This document shows, piece after piece, positions 44,727 through 57,817 of a DNA stretch of 64,000 bases (positions are counted from its first letter, which is position 1; the number at the start of each line of letters is the position of its first letter). The DNA comes from Owenia fusiformis (lineage: Eukaryota; Annelida; Polychaeta; Sabellida; Oweniidae), in NCBI GenBank assembly GCA_903813345.2, contig CAIIXF020000003.1, forward strand, positions 12,288,931 to 12,352,930. Direction: 5' to 3'. The notes beneath the pieces were generated by a model that worked only from the letters and a program-made list of their open reading frames with translations, ran no database searches and was not told the DNA's origin. The translations under genes and the position numbers were made by a program.

Positions 44727-44988
44727 AGAAATCAACTTTAACTAAAAAGAACCAAAAGGAACATACTCAACAGAGAAATTACTCAGGGCACAATCAGCAC
44801 AACCAAAGTAAAATCACAATCCAGAGCACAACCCAGTCAACACAATCACCAGCTCAACTGATACAAGATGCTCAACTCTATTGCAAGCTATCTCTTCGGT
44901 CAGAATGAGGAAGTGCCTGAGGGTGAGGTAGAATTGACTGTTACCCCAACGGAGGCAAGTGACTGGGTCCTAGTAGACAAATCTGGGG
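44727..44988 (+). CDS. TP53INP exon with start codon and LIR motif
   Basis: The acceptor is TATTTTTAG and the donor is GGGG/GTAGGT. The first 141 bases are 5' UTR, rich in CAACA/CACAA. The ATG is at 44868. It encodes 40 residues including SDWVLVD, the W-x-x-V LC3-interacting motif, and ends in phase 1. Confidence 0.85.
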
Positions 44989-47900
44989 GTAGGTATTTCA
45001 TTCTCTCATTCGGGTTTTACTAAATTTCCTGTTGTTTCTCAGGTTCGGGTTTTGCTAAATTTCCTGTTGTTTTGAGGGATTTTTTCAACTGTAAAAATGT
45101 TAAAATCATAATTTTCAATAATTTTGTCTGCTTTTTTATTTGTTTTGCCTTTTGTCCGACATTCTAATGGAACTCTCATGGAATTTTACCATCCACAACT
45201 TAACCAATTAGTTTTAATACCATATCTATCATTATCCATAACTTTACTACTTAAATTCATAACTGATGCCACATTTATCCATAACTTCAGTACTATTGAT
45301 TATCATATCCAAAACTGAACTTTGTCTGTAATTTCAATATACTATATCCATAACTTCACCACTTTATCCATAACTTTATTACCATAAAACTTTACAGAAA
45401 TATAGCTTGGAAGTGATATCCAAATGTAGTCATGCATTTACCACTTATTTTGCCCACATATTTTTTATTCTGTCTATGCCCCTGGCCCTGACTTATATCT
45501 ACAACTTTCCTGTCTATATCATCACAAGGAAATAGTTCCCTTCAGAGAAAACAATGGCAGATGCAAAGTATAATTTATAGACATTTATAAATCCAGATAT
45601 TGATACATTTCAAATCCAAGTTTCAAGAAGGATTTAGAAAAGCTTTTTTTTGTATATAATTGATGGGAACTTATATTGATGCAGATGGCCAAAACCTTAA
45701 TGTTATTTGTAAACCAGTATAATTCTTCATTTAAAGGGAAGCAACAAAAGATTTCTTCAGGAAAAAAGTTTAAAGGATTGGTATCGTTATGGTGAACTGA
45801 ATTCAACAATGTTTTTCTCCTAAACCAATTATTGAAAACATTCTGTAAAAAAACCTTTTATGTAATGTTGACTGATTGACAACAATTTAATGCGAAAATT
45901 ATTTATATATATTTTATAAAACTGTTTTTGTTAACATTTTTTGTTCTTTTCAGTGCAATTGTTTTATGTTCCTTTCTACCAATTCTTGAGAATGAAATAA
46001 ACTATCTTCCTGAACCTTGTTGGAACAAAATAGAACAACATTTTTAGACCCTTCAATATCATAGTTATACAAAATAAATTTTGGTTGATTTAAGAAAAGT
46101 AAAATGAACCAACTTTCCTTTGTACCATTACAATATTGAGAGACCTAAACAAGTTGTTTTTATGTCATTTTGTCATGAGGTTTGGATAGATGCTTCATTT
46201 CATTCCGAACATATAATACCAAGAACAAAAGAAGTGTCTGATGTGCTATCTAAAACAATATAGAGAATATTTTTCAAATTATATTGTTACCATTCAAATG
46301 ATGACAATTAAATTGACTATGTGTGAAATTTTCAGAATTATTTGATGGCTGGTTTAAGAGAAACATGTGTTAAAAAGTTCACCACATCGATACCAATCCT
46401 TTGCATGCAGAGTTCATTCATATATGTCTGAGTATGGCTGCAATCAAATCAATGTTTAATATGCATTTTAACACTACAAATAGAAGGGGCTAGTACTATA
46501 TTATTTTGAACCATCTTTCCTGGGCCATCAATGGTGTCCCTTTCTCTTGCTAAGTTAGCCTGGAGTCGTTAACAGAAACAGGAATTCCTTTTAAGTTCAT
46601 TGTTCTCATATTATAATGTCATTTTATCCATGCTTGCAACAATTGATTTCGGAAATCTGTAATTTGCAAAAGTTTCTGTAAATGACCCCCTGTTAACAAT
46701 AAATACACTTACATCAATTCACATGATGCAGTTGTTAATTAGTTAAGGATAGCCAAAAGGGTGTTATGACATGTACATCACAAGCTTGATATGAAATGAT
46801 AAGCAATGAAAGTCATATGATTCAAAATTGTGTGGTTTCAAGGGCTCCTGTTCTTTTTAATGAGAGAATATGGAGCTGGTTTATATCAGTAGATCAAACA
46901 TGTTTCAGCTCATGTGATACAGGAAATATTCCACTTGGGTGACAATGTATCACCACTCAAGCTTCCCTTTTGTGGATGATACAGTGCAACATTTCGTTGA
47001 ATATATCCACATGCTGAAACGTGTGATAACTGATATTGTATCCAGTTTACTATATATTGGGTGTGATGCCAAAAGTGTGATCCGCAAATGAATACAATTT
47101 TATTTTATATTATTCTAAAATTAAATTATTTACTGCTAGAAAATTCCATATTCTATTATTATTATATTGAAATGGGGAGTTGGTGGTGTGGTATGAACAA
47201 AACAACAATTGTATATATATTCTTGTTTATAATTAATATTTTGTAAATTGAGTACAACTGATACATAACATGCATGCTTGATTTACATACACAGAAGAGA
47301 TCCTGTTAAACTTAATTTTGGCATACCCATCTGTAAAAATCTCTCTGCATATATAAATCAAGTGATACAGATAACTGCTTGCATGAACTTTGAAATGCCT
47401 GACACCATGCACAGACTGAAACGTATGAAGAAAAGTTATAAATCATCATTCTTTTTTTGTGCATCCATAACTTTTAATTTCAGTGTTGACCAATAAAGTT
47501 AATATCCCCTTTATTTGAAGACATGCTGCAGAAATCTCCTTTATTTAAAAGCATTTAAATGTTTTTGTATGGACACCATTTGAAAAACTGAAATAAAGAG
47601 AGGTGATTAAAAGATTGAGGGACAGGTATTACTAACAGGAGACTAACATCCGCTTATTTTGTATTTCAGAAGTAATGACGTGTAATGATGCAGAACTTCC
47701 TGGTAATGTTTACGAAGGGGACGATTTCAAAACCCCTGTATCTTTCATACCACACCACCAAACTGTAACTCCACCCTCTTTGTATCAATCATCCAATAAG
47801 TCAACGCCTAGCTCCTCATCTCGTTCAACACCAACTATTCCTGATCATGTGGGGCCAAACGAAAGTTGGTTTATGACCCCACCCCCTTGTTTTATAAAAG

Positions 47901-48301
47901 GGGGCCGTTCCCCACATGCAATAGTAGCTAACCCCTTGGAGGATTTACTTATAGAGCACCCAAGTATGTCCGTCTACGGGAAACATCGAAGTGACAGCAG
48001 AGGAAGTGAAAGCGACCAATCAGTGTCTTCCACTGGCGAAACATCAGATATTGAGGATACACAACCTGTGCTTCGCCGGTCACCCCGCCGTCCAGCCCCT
48101 GTTGTAGACAGAGCAGGACTTTTAGTAAAGTATACAAAATCTATGCAAAGATCCCAGCAAAAACAAACATCTAAGCGTCTGAGCCCTAATATGCTTGAGC
48201 GCACTAATAAAATTAGGCAACATAAATTCTTGGGGAAAACAAATCGTCAGCATATGACGAGAAAACAGCCCGCTGCCCGCAGTTGCCAAAACAGGTGCTA
48301 A
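44868..48301 (+). CDS. TP53INP: TP53INP1/2 (DOR) homologue, 250 aa
   Basis: Exons 44868-44988 and 47670-48301 join in phase into 250 codons (vertebrate members are about 220-240). The LIR W33-V34-L35-V36 within DWVLVD matches the family's WILVD and binds LC3/GABARAP-type Atg8 proteins. ESWFMTPPPCF (105-115) and PLEDLLIEHPSMSVY (129-143) are the hallmark conserved blocks. A Ser-rich, acidic stretch (about 148-170) and a long Arg/Lys/Gln-rich C-terminus follow, the latter fitting nuclear/nucleolar targeting. Known family roles are autophagosome formation and transcriptional co-activation. It is convergent with the PRRT-like gene. The intron carries a MITE A. Stress or TFEB control is only suggested by the upstream E-box. 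Confidence 0.95.
45000..45390 (+). repeat. short degenerate tandem repeats in the TP53INP intron
   Basis: TTCGGGTTTT(A/G)CTAAATTTCC occurs twice at 45009-45070. Further on, TCCATAACTT(T/C)A recurs at least four times between 45235 and 45380. No function is evident. Confidence 0.5.
45772..46402. mobile_element. MITE A copy, 631 bp
   Basis: It starts AAAGGATTGGTATCGTTATGG and ends CATCGATACCAATCCTTT, and is complete at both ends. Its left half is nearly the same as the 13120 copy, its right half closer to the 27144 copy in reverse. It lies in the TP53INP intron. Confidence 0.78.
46403..47669 (+). other. TP53INP intron, nothing else recognised
   Basis: AT-rich; the frame at 47278-47496 has no family signature. 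It ends at the acceptor TTTTGTATTTCAG. Confidence 0.35.
47670..48301 (+). CDS. TP53INP last coding exon
   Basis: It begins in phase 1 after the acceptor TTGTATTTCAG and ends with the TAA at 48299-48301. It carries both family hallmark blocks and the basic C-terminus, and is clearly richer in G and C than the flanking introns. Confidence 0.93.
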
Positions 48302-48422
48302 ACATGTCTTGAAATGTGAGGAATTTTGAGAACGATCTGGCGAGAAATTGGCTTATGATTCAAGGCGCTGAAATATGATTTGACGTAAATAACAGCCTAC
48401 TGTGCTGAAAGACAAAGTTTTA

Positions 48423-48428
48423 AATAAA
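48423..48428 (+). terminator. possible poly(A) signal of TP53INP
   Basis: AATAAA lies about 120 bp after the stop codon. Vertebrate TP53INP mRNAs have long 3' UTRs, so later signals may be used too. Confidence 0.35.
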
Positions 48429-48779
48429 TTATATAATTGTTATATTTAATATAGGAAGATAGGTAGTATATATATATAGGCAGATTGTGATGGTCATATC
48501 ATCTCATACAACATGTGTTTACTCAAGCGTTTACTCCAGGATTTCAACAAAAGAGACATCTATTTATATCTCTTGTGATTTTTCATCTAGTTGCCAGTGA
48601 TATCTTTCTCAGGAACTTAGAACTACTCTTGTGAGACGTATATAAATGTGTGTATGAAATCTGGATGATTGAAAAACAAACAAAAATGGAAAAAGCTATA
48701 AAATATTTAAAAATAATCTGTTATGACAATTAGATATTTTATATTTGTATGTTTAAAGGTATGCTAGTATGCTATACTA
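48429..48779 (+). other. TP53INP 3' flank, nothing recognised
   Basis: AT-rich sequence, possibly 3' UTR. No element is seen before the mariner TA site. Confidence 0.3.
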
Positions 48780-48781
48780 TA

Positions 48782-49889
48782 CAGGGTGGGCCAAAAAAAA
48801 ACAATACCCAACTTTAAATCAGAATGAAAATAGCTATGTTCAATGTGATACATTGATTTATATATCATTTTAAAGGTAATTTATTTTCAAACAATTTGGT
48901 ATATAACACTATGTCATGAAATCAATATTAAAGTTTTATTATGCTTATTTGGGAGGCCGGGTCGGTATTTAAGGTATCCAGATTTTAGGGAGAAAATAGT
49001 AAATCTGCGGAATAATGTTAATTTTTTATTTATAGAATATCATTTTGTTAGGTGAATACATGCTTGTATATTTGCATATTGTGTGACAAAACTTATTGTT
49101 TGTGAATTTTAGTGTTGTTTATTATCAATAAGTACTCAAAGGGGGTCTGTTAAAAGACATTAAACGTATATGTGACTAGGATTTTATTTTCCAACAAGAC
49201 ATTGCCTCGTACCATAGACCAAAGGAGATATTGGCATTTCTTTGCAAACAAGGTGTCAATTTGATTGATCTCGATGCTTGCCCACCCAAACAGCCCCGAT
49301 GCTAATGTGTTTGATTTCCATACATGGAGCCATCTCGAGGAAATGGCATCCGATAAACAGCATTGATGAGCTGAAACAGAATCCTAAAGTGCTGAAATGA
49401 ATTGCAGCAGAAATCTCTAAATACGGCTATTGATAGATTGCGCTACCACTTGAAGCTTATTGTTGATGCAGAGGGGAGGGGTGGGGGTATATTGAGCAAT
49501 TGTGAAAATTGTTTAAATAAATAAAGTGTAAAATGTCATTAAACAACACTGAAATTCATAAACAATAAATTTAGTCACACAATGATGCAAATATCAACAT
49601 CCAAGCATTTGTTCACCTAACATAAGAATGATATTCTATCAATAAAAAATTAACATAATTCCGCAGATTTACTATTTTCTCCCTTAAATCTGGAGACCTT
49701 AAATAGCAACCCGGCCACCCAAAAAAGTAAAATAAAATCTTACTATTGATTTCATGACATAGTGTTATATACCAAATTGTTTGAAATTTTATAACCTTTA
49801 AAATGATATGTAAGTCAATGTACCATATTGAATGTAACTATTTTTATCCTGATTTGAAGTTGGGTATTGGTTTTTTTTGGCCCACCCTG
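48782..49889 (+). mobile_element. mariner-type element with ~345-bp TIRs and transposase relic
   Basis: CAGGGTGGGCCAAAAAAA at the left is mirrored at the right and flanked by TA (48780-48781 and 49890-49891). The inverted match extends inward about 345 bp on each side. The middle (about 49180-49500, +) has broken frames FQQDIASYHRPKEILAFL, then a LDACPP stretch in place of the usual catalytic SPDLNP block, and later DRLRYHLKLIVDAEG, which resembles the C-terminal RL...aeGG of the family. The N-terminal half is missing. Inactive. Confidence 0.82.
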
Positions 49890-49891
49890 TA

Positions 49892-50805
49892 TAGACAAGA
49901 CAAATTCCCATTTTCTCTTTAGGACACATTGGTTCACGTAACATTTTTGTTTACTAACCTTTTTAGATTGATATTTTTCCATTTACCATTCTTGGTAATG
50001 CATTTAAGATTAATTTATCTTAGATAAGATTAATTTATTTGTTAATTGATGATTTTAGTGTGAAACTGCACTCTATTTTTAGTTGAGGTTAGTTAATCAA
50101 TAGAATGTTTTTGAAAAATTGTAACATGATCATTGCATGATCACTAATTTAAAATGGACTCCCTGTTATTGTTCAACATTATATTCAAGACCTGAAATTA
50201 TAACTAGCACTTATCTCTTACATCTCAGGACATCAAATTAAACATTTATTGCACACAAATATTGTTGGCTATAAATACCCCTCCCTGGCTCTCTCCTAAC
50301 AATGTGTTAAAAGAGCAGGATTGGGAGATGGGATACAGGGGCTCTCAATATATAAAATGTTGTTGAATTGTGCAATTATTTCTAAAAAATGGCTGAGGAA
50401 GTTTTTTGTAGTTTAACCAAAATGCATATCTCATCAGTAAAACCACTTTCTTTTCAATGTACTTGCATATTGGTTCACACTGCATATTGACCCACATATT
50501 TGATGCCAAATTAAACTTGCTTATTTCATGTTGTAAGCAATAAAAATTGCACACCACACCTAAAAAACTGCTCATGCCATGCCACCAAAAATATATTGCA
50601 GAAAAATGCAAAATACATGAAATAAGGTTGATTAATCGGGTCACTCTTTGTTTACCAAAATGTATGGTCTTTTATTTTTTGCATTGACATTGAGAGACAT
50701 TTCACCTCTAAATTCCAATTTTACCTTTTAGGATTGTCAAGGTTTGGTTAAAGGCCAAGATCAGATGAAATTAATAAATCACTGATGGCACTATTTTAAG
50801 TAGTG
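49892..50805. other. intergenic, nothing recognised
   Basis: An open frame of 99 codons at 50345-50644 (-) lacks a family signature. No repeat boundary was found. Confidence 0.3.
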
Positions 50806-50890
50806 TTGCCCAAGTTGGTATTTTTTACTTATCTGATCTTGAATGGTCATAATAAAAATCAAGATAAGTAAAAGAGACCGACTTGGGCAA
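50806..50890. repeat. imperfect hairpin, ~32-bp arms
   Basis: TTGCCCAAGTTGGTATTTTTT...ACTTATCTGATCTTGA is mirrored by TCAAGATAAGTAAAAGAGACC...GACTTGGGCAA, with a 16-bp loop. It could be a small MITE or transcribed hairpin. Confidence 0.7.
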
Positions 50891-53800
50891 GGCTATATTT
50901 AAGGGTAATAAGGAAATGTTTGATGCAAGTAAATGTAGCAAAAAATGGCTTTACAATTTCGAAATGATTTGGTCAAATGATATCAAGGCATTACCTTAAA
51001 AGCATATATGCAATATTTTAAAGAGGTAACTAAAAAGTCTGTCTGTTATTCATTTTTATCATATAGTTAACAAACTGTTACTGAAATTTTTTGGCTCATT
51101 GCCCTTTGTTATTCTCAGAAATAAAAAAAATCTGAGTGCCTTGGAAATATTTTATGTATATACCTCAGTATAGATGGCATATCAATCATATCTACACTTA
51201 CAACCTTTGTTTGAAGTTTCATACTGTTAAGACATCTTAATAAAACTTCAAAGATATTCTGGAATATGAGATTCGCTAGAATTTTCACTTCATTAAGTCT
51301 TTATTATTTGTAGAGAACTTTGAGCAAGTGATTTTATTCCTGGATGACTGATACTTTTTAAAAAAATTACTGTTAGGGTGTGATATAAGTTTTTCGAGTC
51401 ATACACACCCACTTTTTAAGTGCAGAAGTGTCCTATAATGACATGACATTTAAGTTATAATACACCTGACATCTAAGTTATAATATGATGATCTGACATC
51501 TAAGCTATAATTTGATGACCTGACATCTAAGTTATAATATGATGACCTGACATCCCATTTTTAAGAGATGACCTGACATCAACAAAAACATCAATTTACT
51601 GCAATATTTTAAGTGACTAATTTATGAGTATATAGCTTGCCTTTGTATCTTTTTCTTTTCAGCAGAGTTATGTAATATTAAGTGACCCAGTTAAAGTCCC
51701 GGTTAAAAACATTGTACAATACCGGTATATCTGTTAATGTATTTGGTATATAGATGTATAGAGGTGTTGTGAATTATCATTTTAGACACAAACAAGAGTG
51801 AGTTATTATAGTGAGTTATACTGGTGATAACTCACTATACTCAGCATACTCCCTAGGATTTTTGTCAAGTGGGTGCAAAATGTTCTCAATTGAGACCTAA
51901 TTTAGTCAAACTATGCCAATTTTAATGATTTTCCTCATTTTTAAGTGGGTGCAAATGAATTACCAGGTGGGTGCAAGGCTGTTTTTAAAATCTCAGATGA
52001 GTGCTGCACCAACTTGCTTTAATGATGGGGAGATCACTGCTGGTGATAACTCAATGTTATGTAAAGACACTGTGATTTATCTCTTATTCACTTCTGAAAT
52101 CAAAAAGTAATGAAAATTTGAAACTATACCCCATGGTAATATTGAAATATGTAACCAACCATCAGGGTAACCAAACCTCATGTCAGATTAGTTCTCATTT
52201 CTTGATAATAAGACATAATTTACTACTTGACAATTAAAATTACATTTCCTTGTAGTTTGATTTCAGAACTTTGCGTTGTAAAAGTGATCAGCTTTGTAAC
52301 ATTGACAGTCTTATAATCATTGACAAAAAAATCAAAATTGCACACCACAAAAAATCAATCTTTGTTGACACACCGCAATAATGAATAAAAAACACCACAA
52401 AATGATTTAAAAGGGCTAGCATGACATCGATGTTCAATTAATTTTGAGATCAGCTGCAAGGAATTCCATTTTGATTATTCAGTCAATTAACGTGGGGATG
52501 AGCTTGAATCCTAATCACCCAATCTGCATGGGCGTATTGTCTGTATGATCAGGTGAATCAACTGTCTAAATCTTTTTAATATTGTGTTGTTTCAAAACAT
52601 TAAACTGAGAATGAAGTCCAATTAAAGTATTATATCCCATTTTGCTTCACCTTTTTTCAATTTCCCTCACCTATTTAGATTTGCTTCATCTATTTCAATT
52701 ATAGGTTCATCTATTTTTGATCCTGCTTACTGAACTTCCCAGTGGATTTTACTTAAAACACAGTGTCTTTATGATAAAAAATACATGTTCCTAACTGTCA
52801 TTTTAATTTTAATAGACTAAAAGCATACCCTTATATTGAAATATTATCTCAGATCTGGTTACTAGAAACTGCAAGTTCCAGAACTAAGTACAGTTATAGT
52901 GCAAAGCCAAAGAAAATAAACTTTATATATATTGTTGTACTAAAGTATTTCAGCTGTTAAATAAGAGAAGCATATCCATCAGTTATCTCCCAAGGGTTTT
53001 TAGCAGGATGCTAAAAATCTTAATTTGAAACATTTTGGTCAAAATATTTCACCATTTTGGCAAGACAGGATGTAGCGCCAGTTACTGCTATTGTTATTGT
53101 TTGGGTGATCACTACAATCCATATCTCTGTGTATTAGTCTTGTGACTTTGCAGTATACTGAACTGGTATATTTAATACTTTATTTTGGTGGTATTACAGA
53201 ACTATTTATTCAATTATTTAAGCAACTATTATCTATCTGTAACATAGTTGGCAGATGTGCAAATATGTGTTTTTCATTGTTTATATTTATGGTTAGCTGT
53301 TAATCTAGAAAATTTAGCATGCTTCAATTTTACAATTTTCATATTTTTTGTCTGTCCAAAGATCTTAAAAGGGGCACATTTTGTGTCCATGAAAGTATTT
53401 TTCATGCAAAATTTTCTAGGTTTACAATCATATAGGTCTATACAGTACTTCACATGGTAAATTGTTTTTGTGACATTTATGAATGTTTCTACAGTTTATA
53501 TGGTCAACCATAATTGCATAATTGAAAATTATGATATTTCATCGAAAGTTCATGTTTTACTTTCATTCATTATTGTGACATCATTGTTTCTTTTGTGACA
53601 TCATATCTTCTCTATTGTGACATCACAATGCTGTTAGTTGTTAACCTTTACTGAGTCCTAAAGTAGACCAGTTAATAAATTATGTTGGAACGAAATGCAT
53701 CCTTTTGTTTTTTGAATCGTCAATTCAAAAGGGCAGTTTAAGTGGGTGGACCATTTATATTGCACCCATGTTTTTTATTCCCACTCATGTCTAAATGACT

Positions 53801-54279
53801 TGTCCTTATTGTCCCCTTGGAATAACTGTCCACCTTTATTTGCACAATTGCACAGTGTGTGAGTATGAACTGAAAATATATTGCAATAAGTCCACTTAAT
53901 AAACTCAATAGCATTATTCTGATAAGGATTTAAAATATACCCCAAAAATTGTTACTTACACCATGTAAACATCTTTCTCTAGCAAAGTAAGAACATAGGA
54001 GAATGAATGAATGTGTAAAACATTGGTAGCAATCTTCCAAACGCATGCCAATGTTGCCCTTTAAATCCCAATTTTCTTATCTGAAAAAGTTGACATTTGA
54101 GAGATTGTGCGACTTAATGGGATGTTAATTGTGAACAAAAAATATTTTAAAATTGTGCATATATATTCTAGAAATTTACTCTATGTTTTTGTTGCAACTT
54201 TAACTTGCTAGTGCATGTTACCAAATATAATTAAGTTATCCTACTTACTTTATATCATAGGTACGTTAATACTAGAGGT
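50891..54279. other. long gene-free stretch with minor repeats
   Basis: Apart from the ~30-bp repeat at 51441-51580, there is a triple GTGGGTGCAA motif at 51868-51975 and a small AGTGAGTTATA/TATCACTCACT-type dyad near 51810-51840. Open frames (51913-52110, 53248-53460) have no recognisable products. Confidence 0.35.
51441..51580 (+). repeat. ~30-bp degenerate tandem repeat, about 4 copies
   Basis: The unit TGACATCTAAGTTATAATATGATGACC recurs with variants (TTTAAG, CTATAATTTG) between about 51441 and 51580. Confidence 0.75.
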
Positions 54280-54345
54280 ATATCTCCAGAGCCTAGATAG
54301 CAATGGACAAAAATGATGTCAACAAATAACATATACTGTACTCCC
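54280..54345 (+). repeat. 57-bp duplication flanking the MITE, left copy
   Basis: TATATCTCCAGAGCCTAGATAG...AACAAATAACATATA recurs at 54744-54800 with four or five differences. The MITE at 54346-54743 sits exactly between the copies. Confidence 0.75.
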
Positions 54346-54743
54346 GGTAATTTTCGCAAGCTACTATATTTCGCAAGTTTTGGAAAATTCGCGAAATATA
54401 ATAGCTGCAAAATTCCTACAGTTCTAATTCGCAAAATTTTATAGTTGCGAAATTCCCAGGGATTTCAATGTTGACAATATTTTTGTTCAGTGCTGGGCGA
54501 TAATAGGTAAAAATGCGACCTTTTGAGTTTTGAAAAAGAAAATTAGAAGAAAGACCTTTATTACTGTATTAAAAACCATGGCTGATATCAAAGTCGAAAG
54601 AGTGATCCTGTATGACAAATCTGCGGAAGTTAATATGCCGCAAAATTTCAAAAAACTGAAAATTAGCGAAATATAATAGCTGTGAAATTTCAAAATGCCA
54701 AAAACGCGAAATATAATAGCGTCAAATATCTGTGGGAGTACAG
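54346..54743. mobile_element. 398-bp MITE (CTGTACTCCC ends)
   Basis: CTGTACTCCC and the inverted GGGAGTACAG are TA-flanked. Subterminal GCGAAATATAATAGC occurs four or more times in both orientations together with AATTTTCGC. There is no coding capacity. Confidence 0.72.
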
Positions 54744-54800
54744 TATATCCCCAGAGCCTAGATAGTAATGGACAAAAATGGTGTAAACAAATAACATATA

Positions 54801-56414
54801 TTCACCCCATTTATCTCCCAGACTCAAACTGACATATGATAAATTTTAAACTTATCAGAATGATGCAAGCTGACACAGTTTTGACAGTTGACACATTTAA
54901 AATTCTAAACTAATGTTAAATAGGCCTAGTTATAAATCTCTACCAACATTTTTTGTTGGTATTGCTGCTCCATGGACATTAATTGTTGAACAAAAAAAAG
55001 TTAAATTGTGTCAACATATGTCTTACATCTTCTATCTAGGCCTCCATGATTTATGTCACATATAAAGTGATTTTTATTATTCCTCCAAATTCTAAATGAA
55101 TATCTGTCTCAACTATCACCTTTAAGTGTGACAGTATTAATTTATAATGTGGGAAGATATTGTTGGGTGAGATGGCAGGCAGATGATTCCTCTGGGACAG
55201 ATCTTTCTAATGCAGGAACAGAAATATTTAAAGTGTCCATTACCTACTATACTTTTAAAGCATTTTAAGACATACACCTGGTTTCATTTGATATCAAAAA
55301 ATTTTAAAATAATTAAAAAGCTATAAATTTCTGGCAAACAATGCAATCTGATTCCTTGGTATTATATGTCTACATAATTTAGGTTATTTACTTATCTCCT
55401 TACTTTATTCCCTGCTAATTCCACTTTTCATTTTGCGTTTCAATACATGACAACATATTATGATATTTTTCTTAAGGGTCTCATTAATTTAAGTGTTTTA
55501 TCACAAGTCAACATGTCATACAGTCTGCAACTAGATGATGTATTTTATATGGAACAAACAATAAATGACATTTAAATAAATGGTTACATAGCTAAAGTAA
55601 TGAGGTGACAGAATAGTTACAAATACTGTAAACACTTTAACTTGGTGATTTCTATATCTGTACATTATGTATATACAAAATATTTTATATATGAATCTCA
55701 GAAAATAACCATGTGAGTATGATTACAATGCTATAAAGGTCGAATCTCTGATAAAAAAGCTTTAAAATGATGCTAACTAGATTAAAATCAAAATGAAACT
55801 GATAGAGTTATGTCCAAAAAGGTGAAAATCATGTTTATATCCCAGTTTAATAGTAACAGGCACCTGCAACAATAGCGTTTCCTAAAAAACGTACAACTTT
55901 GACACCTTATGTAGCTCTGATTCCATACACCTGAGTATACAAACTTTCCAATGGTATTTAATTCATCTATTAGTATTTTGGAAATTAAACTTCCAATTTT
56001 TGGCCTTCTTGCTGCAGGTCTAATAGTATTTCAGGGTATTTTTGCAAAACGTACCAAATCGCCAATATCAAATTAAATTTCCCCCAATTAATTAAATCAA
56101 CCTTTCCATGTTTAAGGAAGATTCCTGAAATTTTTCAATGTAGAATTAAAACTATTCATAGTTCATAGTTCCATATTAGTCGGAATAAGCTAAAACTTCT
56201 GACTTGATTTATAGATGGCATGATATATAAAGAAGCAAATGCAAAAATGTACAGTGAATCTTGTAAAGTTGAACAGTCTCCGGCAAATAGAATATCTCCA
56301 TAAGTCCTGTTATACTTCTAACTTTATGTGAAATGAACCTCTCTATTTAGTGGAACACCTCTCAAGTGGAACATTATATTAAGGTACCAAAAGTGATTCA
56401 CTCACACAATAGAC
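54801..56414. other. intergenic, nothing recognised
   Basis: AT-rich sequence without a gene or element ends that I could detect. Confidence 0.3.
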
Positions 56415-56416
56415 TA

Positions 56417-56838
56417 GATGCGAGTAGAAATAATCTTGATTTACGTCATCAAAAATTCAAAATTCAGTCAAACTGATGTCATATTTGGAATCTACATGTA
56501 GAAATACATCTAGAAATGTGGTTTTGAAAAGAGTCTATCTACTTTGAAAATTTAATTTTCTTTGAAAATGTGACTTCTAGGTCGGGGGGATTCCCCATAG
56601 AGCCCATGTTGTAAAATCACAAAAAGGGAAATATATTTTCTTGTGTTGGGCAGATAATATTTTCTTTTACTGGGCATATTTTAATTTGTATAACTATCAG
56701 ATACAAAAGGGTAATATGAAAAGTGAATCACTACAACTGATGAATATTCAAGTTTAAGGGAATTTTGTAATACCCTGCCATGTTATTTCCCCCGACTCAG
56801 CCACCTGGTGGCGAAACTGGTAACTACCTACTCGCATC
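56417..56838. mobile_element. MITE D copy, 422 bp
   Basis: Starts GATGCGAGTAGAAATAATC after TA and ends CCTACTCGCATC; the right flanking TA has become TG. A second partial end (GATGCAATTAGGTAGTTACC...TTTCACCACC) follows, inverted, at about 56878-56922. Confidence 0.75.
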
Positions 56839-56922
56839 TGAGTAATTACCTTACTGTTTATCATAGAAGTTTTTTTGGATGCAATTAGGTAGTTACCAGT
56901 TTCACCACCAGGGTTTGGGTTA

Positions 56923-57587
56923 ATTAACAATATCACAGAAATATCACTAGGTGTTTGAATAAAGTGGTATTAAATATCATCTTGTGAATTAAACTTATGT
57001 TCATTGCATGGTATTAAAGAAATCAACCCATCGTAAAATATCTTCTTTTGTTAAGTAACAAAACATGATGTAACTTTTCATAATTTTATTACACATTAAT
57101 CAAAACATGCAACTCATCAATGTACTAGTGAACTTCCAATATTCAACAAAAAAGACTAATTTTGCTTCAATGGCCTTAAGTACTGCCAATAGATGGCGAA
57201 AAATTCAGTGGGTTAAGTTGTATACTTTAAACATGTAAAAATTGCTTCAAAAATCTCCTAAATTGAATTTCAAAGGAAATATCCCAATCTTCATGGTATT
57301 GAAACTTAGAATATGTTACTAAATAACTATGATGAGAAAATGTGATATCAATTTGATGTACCTAATGTATTCAGAGTTTTAAGGCAGCAATATGTACATT
57401 ACAACTATAGTATAGGTATACAACAACTCACTAGAGAAGTTGAGTGAACTACCATCTATATGAGCCCAGTGGCTCTCATTCAAATTAAGTAACTGAATGT
57501 TAATTTTCATGTTTAAGCATTTTGAAAATTATACAAATTGTTTATTATTTTTTCAGCATGTGACATTTGGTGATCTTAACAGGCAAC
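56923..57587. other. intergenic, nothing recognised
   Basis: No gene or repeat was recognised between the two MITEs. Confidence 0.3.
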
Positions 57588-57591
57588 TTAA

Positions 57592-57817
57592 AGAGAGAAT
57601 CAGATATAGCAAGCAGGCCAACAAAAAAATTGTTTCAATTTTAGAATATTTCTTGCTCATGTCATTCCTTGTCATGTCCATTTTCTAAAAATCCCAAAAG
57701 TTCACATATCGTGTATCTTTTGGGAGATATTGTATTTGAGATTGTAAAGAATAGATTGGTATGTCATTTGTACATGTTGCTTGAAATTTTATCACCCCTG
57801 GAGATCTGATTTTGCCT
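57592..57817. mobile_element. MITE B copy, internally deleted, 226 bp
   Basis: TTAA flanks both sides (57588-57591 and 57818-57821). The ends are AGAGAGAATCAGATATAG and GATCTGATTTTGCCT. Compared with 16256-16608, about 130 bp of the middle are missing. Confidence 0.78.

Noticed and set aside
50345-50644. 99-codon minus-strand frame
   Set aside because: Composition is typical of AT-rich intergenic DNA and no domain is recognisable.
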